DNA of 12,575 nucleotides from an uncultured Mycoplasmatota bacterium (GTDB lineage Bacteria > Bacillota_I > Bacilli_A > RF39 > UBA660), in contig CANPBV010000043.1 of the NCBI GenBank assembly GCA_947572405.1, forward strand, positions 1 to 12,575. Direction: 5' to 3'. This document shows, one piece after another, positions 6,120-12,575 of the stretch. A program made the position numbers and the translations under genes. Position 1 is the first letter of the stretch; each line of letters starts with the position of its first letter. The notes under the pieces are model-generated. The model made no database searches. It was not told where the DNA came from and saw nothing but the letters and a program-made list of their open reading frames with translations.

Positions 6120-6260
6120 TAAGACGTAGGAGATAAGATTCCTAACAGCAATTACTAACCGCTACACTCGGCAAAGTCTGGATCACTCCTTGCAGCATTA
6201 GGAATTTCACCTAACACCACCTGCCCTGATGCTCTCTGAGATTAGCACTCACCCAATGAG
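6120..6260. other. GC-richer block without a gene, possible structured RNA
   Basis: Bases 6181-6240 are 50% GC and 6121-6180 about 43%, against roughly 25-30% in nearby genes. No frame stays open. On the minus strand the block has several short complementary pieces, such as TTAGG / CCTAA around 6206-6222. I could not find a group II domain V or a group I P7 core by eye, so it may be foreign gene debris instead. Confidence 0.25.
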
Positions 6261-6584
6261 ATTTCCATCCTTAAAAGGATTTCTGTACATTATGCACGCT
6301 GTCATCTGCTCGTTATCGTCAAATACCACATTATAACTATAACCTTTCGTGTCACCACTTGGGAGAGTAGTGATATTTGTATACCGACTTTCAAGACCCT
6401 TAATTGCTAAAGGGTGTATCCATAATGTAGAGGGATACCATATCTGCTATATCTATATAAGATATACGGTGGTTGATTCCACACGAGATTCAATTGTGTA
6501 TTTCACAAAGGGTAATATTAAAAACTTATTCTCTGAATAAGAACCAATATTACAACAGGCATATTCGATATGAGGGACAACATT
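6249..6584 (-). pseudogene. Protein-like fragment behind the tape-measure break, with two internal TAG stops
   Basis: In a frame different from the tape measure, the sequence reads N-V-V-P-H-I-E-Y-A-C-C-N-I-G-S-Y-S-E-N-K and then FLILPFVKYTIESRVESTTV. After two TAG stops (6453-6455 and 6447-6449) it continues Q-I-W-Y-P-S-T-L-W-I-H-P-L-A-I-K-G-L-E-S, TTLPSGDTKGYSYNVVFDD and YRNPFKDGNLIG to a TGA at 6249-6251. The stretch after the second stop is about 66 codons, unusually long for chance in this base composition. No start codon is visible. It could be an internal piece of an unrelated gene joined to the phage gene, or the spurious reading of a structured insertion such as an intron. Confidence 0.35.
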
Positions 6585-9500
6585 TTACCCTACCTGCGTT
6601 TTTAAACCCAGCCAATAATCCTGCTCCGAGTCCGATAGTTCCTAAAGAACCAAGTGCATTTGTTAATTTATCAACTACAGAAATAACTCCATTAATACTG
6701 TTTATAGAAGTAATAATCGCATCAGAATTAGCAATATTATTTACAGTGCTAGTCCATGTATTAGAAAGGCGATTCATGGAACCTTCCCAGTTTTTAGAAG
6801 ACTTTTCAGCTTCTTGAGCAGCACTTCCAATTCCGTGAGAATACAACCCAATCATTTTTTCATAAGAGGACCAGTCACTTAGAATCGCAGAAAGTGTATT
6901 TGCATGATGCTTTCCTCCTATATCAGATAAAATATTGGCACGTCTTGCATCACCTTCGTCTAAACTTACAAAAGCGTCAGACAATTCTTTTAAAAGCTGT
7001 ATTGGTGATTTAAGCTTTTCAGCACCATTTACCATTTCAGTCATGGAAATATTAACTGCATCGAATGCTTCTTTGATTGGCTTACTTGTTGTATCTTGTA
7101 AGTTAACAAATAATGCTTTTAATGCAGTACCTGTTTCACTACCTGATTCCCTTGTTTTAGAAGTTGCAACAGCAATCAGTGATGACAGTTCATCAATTTT
7201 AATTCCGTATTGTGAAGCAATAGAGGCAGCTTCAGAAGTAGCTTGTGCCATATCAAGCATACTAACAGCAGCGTTGTTGGTTATGAAATTTTGTCCATCA
7301 AGAACTTTATTTAATTCTTCAATATTACCCTTTAAATTATATGCAGCGTCAGTTGCTATTAAATAGTCATTAGCAGTATTCGCATCCAAATCTCCAGCAG
7401 CTTGTGCTAATATTGAAAGCTCTGACATTTTTTCGGCGTTTCGATAACCAGCACGAAACATTTCTTGTACGCCTACTAAATAATCACTTGCAACTTTACC
7501 ATATTTACTTGCAGAATCAAAAGAGGAACTTCCTAAATTCTTTAATTGCTGTTCTGTTAGATTAGAAGTTTTACTAATTTCTGTAAGGATACTATCAAGA
7601 TCTTTTAATTCTGTTATAGATTCCCTTGTCTTTGAAATGAGACTCATAAATACAGAGCTAATAGATAAATATGATGTAACATTTTTCCCAAATTCTTTTA
7701 TTTGTTCGCTAAAACTTTTACCTAATCGGCCAAGAGCGCCCATTGTACGTTCTGTCTTTTTTAATTCAGAGTTTATTTGATTCCAACGAGCAAGTGAGAT
7801 TTTTCCACCACTAAGTTCTTGAATATAATTTGATAATTGTAATTGTGCCTCTTTTGTAATATTAGTATTTTTTTCTAAAAAACGTTGTATTCTAATAATT
7901 AAAGTTGAGATTTTCTCATCAGATGCAGGCTGTGCAAACTTATCATAGGATAATTTTGCTTGATCCACAGAAATTTTTACAGCCTTAAATTCCTGTTCAA
8001 GTTTATCTGCCTGTGTAACAAGCTCCTGACCAGACATACCCTTCATACTATCAAAAATGGATTGAAGAGAAGCAGTAATCTTTTGTGCTTCCTGAGTTTC
8101 AATTCCATATTTCTCTAATGAGGCAGTAATAGCATTGATACGGTTTTGGTATTCGCTTGCCCCTTTGCCATTATCCATTAAAAGTTGAATTTCATCTATT
8201 TTCTTTTGGGATAACTGTGTGACAGATTTTAAAACTGCATCAGTCTCAGCCTTTACTCCTTTTAATTCTGCCCTCCATGTAGTCAAGCCATTCTGACTCT
8301 CAACTTTTGAAAGAGAGTGAAACATCTCCTGAATTTTTGTTTTTACATCGCCAGATAATACCCCAGCTTCTTTTAACTCATTTACATAAACTTGTAAAAT
8401 TTTCTTTTCAGCACTTATATTTGTTTGTAACTTTGCAGATTTTTCAACGGTTTTAGCTGTAGCATCTACCTTCTGAAATTCCGTTTGTAGATTGCTAACA
8501 CTATTTAAATAATTTGTTAGGCTATTTACATCAAAAACATTAGACAAGTCCAATTTGAGATGAATAACTTTATTTTTTAATTCATCTGTATAATGACCAG
8601 ATTGCTCCATTTTCTGAATAAATGCATCAAGTTTATTGCTTTCATCAATCTTTACTGTTTCTATGTCTTTGGTTCTAAGTGATGTAGCAGCATATTCTGC
8701 ATTTTTTAAGGAGGTAATTAAATTATTTAATGAATTTATTTCCCTATCAACATCTCTCTGTGCCTGTCCAAAAGTTTCTCTGCTTGAATTGCCTAAAATA
8801 TCAATTGCATTCTTAACAGCATTTATTTGATTATTTAATCCATTTATATCAAAGTCAGTATTTGCTAATGTTTTGTTTGCACCTTTATCGTGTAGTTTTG
8901 ATTCAATTGTAGATAATTTGTTTTGTGCTGAGGCAACAGCATTTTTTTGTTTTTCGTTAAAAGTATCAGTCTTAGTGTTTATTGAATCTATTGCTTTTGA
9001 ATACTGACCAGCAACTTCTACAAATCCACGTATTACCTCTTTTTCACCTTTGGCGTTAATAGTGGTGCCAATCTGTCTCCACGCAATGGTTTTCTTTATA
9101 ACTTCATCTAATTCATTTTTATATGTAACTGTTGCCTGGTGTAATCTTTCAATATTCTCTTTAGCCTTTTTATCATAAGAGGTACGAGTCTGAATATTGA
9201 TATCGGTTACTTTTCCCTTACCATTAGTCCACTCACTAACAAGTTTTTCCATCTCTGACTGAAACTGTCGTGAATCTGATTTATTTACTCTGAAATATCT
9301 TCCAATATTTTTAGATGTGACATTTCCAATTGCTTTTTCCGCACTATCAGATATTACTTGTCCAATCTGTTGCCCAGCTTTTGACAAATTACTTTGATTT
9401 AATCCAATATTTGAAATAACAATTTTCTGGTTAATTAACTTTCCAATATCATCTGCTAACTTTTGAGCAGCATTCGGATCAAGTTTAACTTGTACTTTTA

Positions 9501-9603
9501 ACTCATCAAGCTGATATTGTAATTTGCCAATATCAGTATTGACATTTTCTTTTGACTTTGCTTCATCCAATTTTGCTTGAAGCAGTATCAAAAATTCATT
9601 CAT
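6550..9603 (-). CDS. Tail tape-measure protein, TP901 type, with an aberrant C-terminus
   Basis: This phage tail-assembly protein sets tail length and helps DNA delivery. Residues 1 to about 650 are long helical, coiled-coil sequence rich in K, E, Q, N and S. From about 655 (TRESITELKDLDSILTEISK) to about 880 is the recognisable TP901 tape-measure core, with FRAGYRNAEKMSELSILAQA and TSKTRESGSETGTALKALF. Residues 880-1000 continue the family pattern up to a Gly-rich hydrophobic segment (LGTIGLGAGLLAGFKNAG). The last 15 or so residues (R-V-K-C-C-P-S-Y-R-I-C-L-L) do not look like a phage protein, and the frame stops soon after. Removing or adding one base near the junction opens another frame, so the break is a frameshift, deletion or insertion near 6590. 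The start is supported by GGGAGG upstream. A hairpin terminator precedes the gene at 9642-9661. Confidence 0.85.
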   Translation of the reverse strand: MNEFLILLQAKLDEAKSKENVNTDIGKLQYQLDELKVQVKLDPNAAQKLADDIGKLINQKIVISNIGLNQSNLSKAGQQIGQVISDSAEKAIGNVTSKNIGRYFRVNKSDSRQFQSEMEKLVSEWTNGKGKVTDINIQTRTSYDKKAKENIERLHQATVTYKNELDEVIKKTIAWRQIGTTINAKGEKEVIRGFVEVAGQYSKAIDSINTKTDTFNEKQKNAVASAQNKLSTIESKLHDKGANKTLANTDFDINGLNNQINAVKNAIDILGNSSRETFGQAQRDVDREINSLNNLITSLKNAEYAATSLRTKDIETVKIDESNKLDAFIQKMEQSGHYTDELKNKVIHLKLDLSNVFDVNSLTNYLNSVSNLQTEFQKVDATAKTVEKSAKLQTNISAEKKILQVYVNELKEAGVLSGDVKTKIQEMFHSLSKVESQNGLTTWRAELKGVKAETDAVLKSVTQLSQKKIDEIQLLMDNGKGASEYQNRINAITASLEKYGIETQEAQKITASLQSIFDSMKGMSGQELVTQADKLEQEFKAVKISVDQAKLSYDKFAQPASDEKISTLIIRIQRFLEKNTNITKEAQLQLSNYIQELSGGKISLARWNQINSELKKTERTMGALGRLGKSFSEQIKEFGKNVTSYLSISSVFMSLISKTRESITELKDLDSILTEISKTSNLTEQQLKNLGSSSFDSASKYGKVASDYLVGVQEMFRAGYRNAEKMSELSILAQAAGDLDANTANDYLIATDAAYNLKGNIEELNKVLDGQNFITNNAAVSMLDMAQATSEAASIASQYGIKIDELSSLIAVATSKTRESGSETGTALKALFVNLQDTTSKPIKEAFDAVNISMTEMVNGAEKLKSPIQLLKELSDAFVSLDEGDARRANILSDIGGKHHANTLSAILSDWSSYEKMIGLYSHGIGSAAQEAEKSSKNWEGSMNRLSNTWTSTVNNIANSDAIITSINSINGVISVVDKLTNALGSLGTIGLGAGLLAGFKNAGRVKCCPSYRICLL

Positions 9604-9641
9604 ATATAAAATACCTCCCGCAATTTTTAGGCATAAAAATA

Positions 9642-9661
9642 ACCGCCAACAGAAAGACGGT
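9642..9661 (-). terminator. Small hairpin between two phage structural genes
   Basis: On the minus strand a 6-bp stem ACCGTC / GGCGGT (one T-G wobble) with an 8-base loop is followed by TATTTTTAT. It lies between the gp10-like gene and the tape-measure gene, where a full stop of transcription is unexpected, so it may be an attenuator. Confidence 0.5.
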
Positions 9662-9692
9662 AATAAAAATTATTGCTATTATCAAATTTTTA

Positions 9693-10118
9693 TCAGTGAA
9701 TTTTAAATCCTTGTTTTCTTAAATTGTTCTTTAGTAAGTCCATTAGATTTTTATTACACCAGTCAATAAAAACAGTCCAAAAGCTTTCTGTATCTGTCTT
9801 ATAATAATCTGCTCCATGTTTTGACTCCGACGCCCACTTAACCACTTGCCAAGGACTAAAGTTATTTTTATAATGCATCCCTTCAACATCAACATAAATT
9901 TGCGCTTTATTAGATGCTAACATATCATAGGTGACATGGTTAAAAAATTCATTTGTTCTTTGATATAGGTTAGGATAAAACCCAGGATCTTTATAATACT
10001 GTTCGTCTATACAATCATGCAATTTGTTCATTACTGTTATAGCTGTTTCTTCAACAGCCTTATTACAAGCACTCTCAATCTGATTTAAGTCATTCTTACT
10101 TTTTATTACTATATTCAT
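9693..10118 (-). CDS. Phage structural protein resembling HK97 gp10 / minor tail-connector proteins
   Basis: The protein (141 aa from this start) has the layout of gp10-like neck or tail-completion proteins. An N-terminal helix (E-S-A-C-N-K-A-V-E-E-T-A-I-T-V-M-N-K-L) is followed by DEQYYKDPGFYPNLYQRT, where a Y-x-R-T motif is typical. A beta region follows (AQIYVDVEGMHY), then a C-terminal helix N-L-M-D-L-L-K-N-N-L-R-K-Q-G-F. The start at 10118 is preferred over an upstream ATG at 10175, because AAAGGAAAATAT lies immediately before it and the upstream 19 residues look unlike the family. It precedes the tape measure, in keeping with a tail module. The family match is from pattern memory and is moderate. 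Confidence 0.65.
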   Translation of the reverse strand: MNIVIKSKNDLNQIESACNKAVEETAITVMNKLHDCIDEQYYKDPGFYPNLYQRTNEFFNHVTYDMLASNKAQIYVDVEGMHYKNNFSPWQVVKWASESKHGADYYKTDTESFWTVFIDWCNKNLMDLLKNNLRKQGFKIH

Positions 10119-10197
10119 ATATTTTCCTTTACTCAAATTGTGGAAATTGAAAATATTATTTCTGAAAATGTACAAAAGAAATATTACAATATAAGTT

Positions 10198-10419
10198 TTA
10201 TAAAGTAACTGGGTTATTATCTTTGATTCCCCTTAATATGGAATTAAATAGACAGCGAACTATTGAAACCAATACTTTTTGAGACTTAAGGATTTCAAGT
10301 ATTGCTTTCTTTGCAAATCCACCATCTTCACCCTCGTTTGGGTTCCACGGAACAGTTCTATAATAATCCTCATTAATCATTTTCTATATTTCTTCAATCC
10401 CTATGGGAGATTGATACAT
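10198..10419 (-). pseudogene. Small phage gene with an in-frame TAG after 11 codons
   Basis: An ATG at 10419 directly follows the TAA of the previous gene and reads M-Y-Q-S-P-I-G-I-E-E-I, then TAG at 10384-10386. The same frame continues K-M-I-N-E-D-Y-Y-R-T-V-P-W-N-P-N-E-G-E-D to V-T-L at 10198. The downstream ATG at 10380 has no convincing ribosome site, whereas the upstream ATG is positioned for coupling to the previous gene. So either the gene is split by an amber mutation, the TAG is read through, or the 60-aa product starts weakly at 10380. The front resembles phage proteins starting M-Y-Q-S-P-I; the function is unknown. Confidence 0.5.
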
Positions 10420-10641
10420 TTAATGGTTGCCCTTATTCTTGTTTTCCTCGTGGATTATTTCTGCCAGTTTAGAAACAACTTCATTGCGCAGTTCATTAAA
10501 TGGAACATCTTTTAAAGCAATATATAAATTCTGTAAAAATCCTAAATATTCTTTCTGATTGTCCATAAATTTAGCAATCATAGCATAAACCTGACACTTG
10601 ACTTTCCACTCATTTTTCTTCATTTTGAAATATTCAACCAT
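10420..10641 (-). CDS. Small phage protein (73 aa), function unknown
   Basis: The protein is helical and basic at the start (M-V-E-Y-F-K-M-K-K-N-E-W-K), with K-C-Q-V-Y-A-M-I-A-K-F-M-D-N-Q-K-E-Y-L-G in the middle and a C-terminal helix ending E-E-N-K-N-K-G-N-H. There is no membrane segment. AAGGAG eight bases upstream supports the start, which lies 15 bases after the stop of the 61-aa gene. It is part of the same co-directional phage operon. No family is recognised; a head-tail or tail-assembly accessory role is suggested only by position. Confidence 0.65.
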   Translation of the reverse strand: MVEYFKMKKNEWKVKCQVYAMIAKFMDNQKEYLGFLQNLYIALKDVPFNELRNEVVSKLAEIIHEENKNKGNH

Positions 10642-10656
10642 ATCAATTTTCTCCTT

Positions 10657-10842
10657 TTACCAATTACGTTTTCTAAACTCAAAATAATATCCATTCTTGT
10701 CCCATAATTTCCATAACCCATTTTCATATAAAATGTGATCTATTTGTGGATTTCTTGATGTGTCAATTACATGCAAGATTTCATCCATGCATAATTCTCC
10801 ATTACGATTTTCTATATATTTTTTCATTTCAAATGAACTCAT
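10657..10842 (-). CDS. Small phage protein (61 aa), function unknown
   Basis: The protein has an N-terminal helix (S-S-F-E-M-K-K-Y-I-E-N-R) and a C-terminal beta-like half rich in aromatic residues (LYENGLWKLWDKNGYYFEFR). An AGAGGTG site about six bases upstream fits the ATG, and the gene begins two bases after the stop of the gene before it, so it is translated from the same transcript. It is too short for a confident family call. Confidence 0.65.
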   Translation of the reverse strand: MSSFEMKKYIENRNGELCMDEILHVIDTSRNPQIDHILYENGLWKLWDKNGYYFEFRKRNW

Positions 10843-10844
10843 AA

Positions 10845-11225
10845 TTACACCTCTATAATAGGATATAAGCAGATTAAATATTCAGCTTTTATACCTTTAT
10901 CAAATATATTGTTTGCCTTTATTTTATTGATATTTACGGAGACTATACTATCAAGCAGAGGTTTTATATCATTACTAAATCTCTCCATGGCTTCTCTATT
11001 TTTTATTGAAATTTGAAAATTATCATTCTTTGTTTTTTCTCCGTATTCGATAATCTTTTCATTACAAATAGTATTGTAATTTAATACAAAGGATTGAAAC
11101 TCTTTCATGATACTTAATAGTTCAAATTTCAAACATACATCAATTTTTAAATTTGAATCATCGATTATTGATTTTAAAATATTATTGATATTTATAATTT
11201 CTTGTAACCGTAACTCCATACTCAT
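10845..11225 (-). CDS. Phage hypothetical protein resembling DUF1617
   Basis: This 126-aa helical protein has a middle with F-E-L-L-S-I-M-K-E-F-Q-S-F-V-L-N-Y and K-I-I-E-Y-G-E-K-T-K-N-D-N-F-Q-I. It ends in a hydrophobic-acidic tail (A-E-Y-L-I-C-L-Y-P-I-I-E-V). The pattern of an N-terminal helix, an E-Y-G-E-K turn, a middle F-S-N-D-I-K-P-L-L and an L-x-P-x-I-E end recalls the phage family DUF1617, a small protein of unknown role near tail genes. Its ATG overlaps the TGA of the RecU-like gene by four bases (ATGA), so the two are translationally coupled. The family call is tentative. Confidence 0.6.
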   Translation of the reverse strand: MSMELRLQEIININNILKSIIDDSNLKIDVCLKFELLSIMKEFQSFVLNYNTICNEKIIEYGEKTKNDNFQISIKNREAMERFSNDIKPLLDSIVSVNINKIKANNIFDKGIKAEYLICLYPIIEV

Positions 11226-11752
11226 AGATTTAAATCCTTTACTGTTTGTGTTTTTAGCAAAAAGTCCTCAACATTATATTTATAATTCACCTTAAGTTTC
11301 CTTTTTGATATTAGTATTGGTTTACACCACTGAAGCATATCCTTTTCATTAAAACTTTTCTTTGATATACTTTTTATCATTTCACAGAACTCGTTTATTA
11401 ATAAAAAATATGTATTATCAGTTTTGCGAAAATCTAAGAGAAATCCACTAATAACATTCTGATACGCATCGAATTTTTTAAGTGATTCTATTTGATGAAA
11501 GTGAATAGTTCCATTCTCTGATTTATCACGCTCAAATGAACAAGAACTATCAAAAGTTTTTAGTTCAAGAGTATAAAATAGTCCAGTACAACCATTAAAC
11601 ATCATGTAATCACAAGGACTATGTTGACTAAATCTTAAATTATCTGTCATATTAAATGCCTGAGCAGCATCTGGCGGCTTATAGACTAATAACCAGTCTG
11701 GACAACTTGCTTTCCAATTCCGTTCAAATATTTTTCCTATTTGCTTAGAGAT
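11222..11752 (-). CDS. RecU-like Holliday junction resolvase, apparent ATC start
   Basis: The protein is a RecU-family nuclease that would cut four-way DNA junctions, probably during phage replication or packaging. From ATC at 11752 it reads (M)-S-K-Q-I-G-K-I-F-E-R-N-W-K, then S-C-P-D-W-L-L-V-Y-K-P-P-D-A-A-Q-A-F, both typical of the family's start. The metal-binding triad is present: D48 in S-P-C-D-Y-M, and E63 and K65 in T-L-E-L-K-T. The conserved H-Q-I-E-S-L (about residues 86-91) and FLLDFRKT with TYFLLI follow. No ATG, GTG or TTG exists in frame before Met35, which lies after essential N-terminal sequence. AAGGTG (11758-11763) sits five bases before the ATC, so ATC occupies the expected start position. 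This may be a mutated ATG that disables the gene, or a rare non-AUG start. Length from ATC is 176 aa, normal for the family. Confidence 0.75.
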   Translation of the reverse strand: MSKQIGKIFERNWKASCPDWLLVYKPPDAAQAFNMTDNLRFSQHSPCDYMMFNGCTGLFYTLELKTFDSSCSFERDKSENGTIHFHQIESLKKFDAYQNVISGFLLDFRKTDNTYFLLINEFCEMIKSISKKSFNEKDMLQWCKPILISKRKLKVNYKYNVEDFLLKTQTVKDLNL

Positions 11753-11779
11753 ATTTTCACCTTCTTAAATGTTTTTAAT

Positions 11780-11847
11780 ATAGAACGGAATAGTGGTAAA
11801 GATTTAATCATCTTTTATATGGGAGCGACCCATAGTATCCGTTCTAT
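11780..11847. repeat. 68-base imperfect hairpin with 10-bp arms
   Basis: ATAGAACGGA (11780-11789) is perfectly complementary to TCCGTTCTAT (11838-11847), with a further partial match (TGG with CCA) inside. It lies in the leader region upstream of the RecU-like gene. It could be an RNA fold, a regulator site, or the ends of a tiny decayed insertion. A second small inverted repeat, TAGGTAT / ATACCTA, lies at 11879-11885 and 11891-11897. Confidence 0.4.
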
Positions 11848-11938
11848 GAATAATGCTGGTTCAATAACCTCCAACATTTAGGTATGAGAAATACCTATAT
11901 CAATTTATTGGTATTCATATAAATATTTCTCAAAAATA

Positions 11939-11971
11939 AAAAGAGCGATCTCACAGCGAAATCACTCTTTT
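11939..11971 (-). terminator. Hairpin terminator after the coiled-coil phage gene
   Basis: An 11-bp stem, AAAAGAGTGAT with ATCGCTCTTTT on the minus strand (11961-11971 with 11939-11949, one G-T wobble), is followed by a T-run. It sits eight bases after the stop at 11979, and pairs better on the minus strand than on the plus. Confidence 0.75.
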
Positions 11972-11978
11972 ATAATGA

Positions 11979-12575
11979 TTACTTTTCATTCATGATTAAT
12001 TTAGTTTCCACAGGAATGACACGAAGATGATTTTTAACATAATCATATTTAGTATCTCTAGTATGGTTTCCATTAAGCCGCTTATACGCTACAAATATAT
12101 CATCAAATTCACTCACCTCAAGTTCTGGAATTCCATCTAATAAAATATATTCCCGATATCTTTTATCAATTTCTGCGCCAAGAAGTTCTTTACTTCCGCA
12201 CATAAGGGATTCAATTTGCCCTCTACGTTCTTTTTCATTATCTGATATTGCTTTAATAGAATCTGTTAATTCTTTTTGTATCTTTCGGGATTGCTCCCTG
12301 TCATTTAATCGATTTTCAGCAAATTGTTTAATTTCTTTTTGTGTCTCAGAAATAACACATCTCATCTCATCCATAAATATACTTAAATCTTCTTTTATTT
12401 GCTTATCATGTTCATTTGAGTCTTTTACATCTTTTTCGTGGTTCCTTTGTAGTATCGTGAGATTTTTAACAGTTTGTTTTAATAATTCGCTTTCTTCACG
12501 ACGATTGCGCATCCATTTTGTTTCAATTCCAAGCTTATTGATTACCCATTCGAATATTGAAACGATTGCTTTAAG
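11979..12575 (-). CDS. Phage coiled-coil protein, cut by the window edge
   Basis: The frame is open to the end of the window, so the N-terminus is missing; 21 codons precede the first ATG (12512). They read L-K-A-I-V-S-I-F-E-W-V-I-N-K-L-G-I-E-T-K-W and fit an N-terminal hydrophobic helix. The middle (about 100 residues) is a highly charged coiled coil with repeated K, E and Q. The end contains G-N-H-T-R-D-T-K-Y-D-Y-V and R-V-I-P-V-E-T, a motif I associate with phage proteins of Clostridia located near tail or lysis genes. The membrane helix plus coiled coil suggests a holin-like or tail-fibre-associated role, but this is not established. A terminator follows at 11939-11971. Confidence 0.7.
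   Translation of the reverse strand, partial: LKAIVSIFEWVINKLGIETKWMRNRREESELLKQTVKNLTILQRNHEKDVKDSNEHDKQIKEDLSIFMDEMRCVISETQKEIKQFAENRLNDREQSRKIQKELTDSIKAISDNEKERRGQIESLMCGSKELLGAEIDKRYREYILLDGIPELEVSEFDDIFVAYKRLNGNHTRDTKYDYVKNHLRVIPVETKLIMNEK

Noticed and set aside
6130..6600. Group II intron
   Set aside because: I looked for a GUGYG 5' end and a domain V hairpin on the minus strand and did not find them. The possibility is kept only as something to search for.
6349..6817. Two plus-strand open frames crossing the tape-measure 3' end
   Set aside because: No ribosome sites are seen. They run antisense to the tape measure and the fragment behind it, and have no recognisable protein pattern.
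6935..7366. 143-aa plus-strand open frame inside the tape-measure gene
   Set aside because: It is antisense to a confidently identified TP901 core and has the Ala/Ser/Leu-rich composition of a mirror frame.
10118..10175. Upstream start of the gp10-like gene
   Set aside because: The extra 19 residues look non-coding, and the best ribosome site precedes the Met at 10118.

Overview
The window is AT-rich and uses strong AGGAGG-type ribosome binding sites, occasional TTG starts and short U-tract terminators. This suggests a low-GC Firmicute, most likely a gut Clostridia/Lachnospiraceae genome; that is inferred from style, not from a marker gene. No rRNA, tRNA, CRISPR array or intact transposase was seen. 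Nearly everything here is accessory DNA.

Layout. (1) Bases 1-1895, plus strand: the end of a coiled-coil protein, about 745 bases of decayed sequence, then a promoter, a 69-aa single-pass membrane protein and a TTG-started 151-aa protein, closed by a hairpin terminator. (2) Bases 1914-3793, minus strand: a tightly coupled three-gene operon encoding a GHKL/HATPase-fold protein, a STAS-like DUF4325 protein and a small N-terminally membrane-anchored protein. It resembles a partner-switching pair with a membrane partner and is the best candidate here for an undescribed system. (3) Bases 3923-4186: a 70-aa coiled-coil protein with its own terminator and three 11-bp-period repeats upstream. (4) Bases 4355-5208: a promoter followed by a 48-aa disordered protein and a multi-pass membrane protein resembling DUF6338. 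(5) Bases 5320-6590: decayed DNA with short fragments, a GC-richer block, and the foreign 3' end of the phage tape-measure gene.

(6) Bases 6550-12575, minus strand: a phage block, read from high to low coordinates. It holds a coiled-coil phage protein cut by the window edge, a terminator, a RecU-like resolvase, four small phage proteins, a gp10-like structural protein, a terminator, and a TP901-type tail tape-measure protein that ends abruptly in unrelated sequence. Several signs point to a defective prophage: the RecU-like gene seems to have ATC where ATG is expected, a small gene has an early in-frame TAG, and the tape-measure C-terminus is lost or interrupted. An intron or other insertion at the tape measure remains possible.

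The three membrane-linked modules (1120-1844, 1914-3793, 4355-5151) each have their own promoter or terminator signals and lie between decayed DNA and a broken prophage. This is a typical setting for defence or competition cargo, but none can be assigned a proven function from sequence alone.
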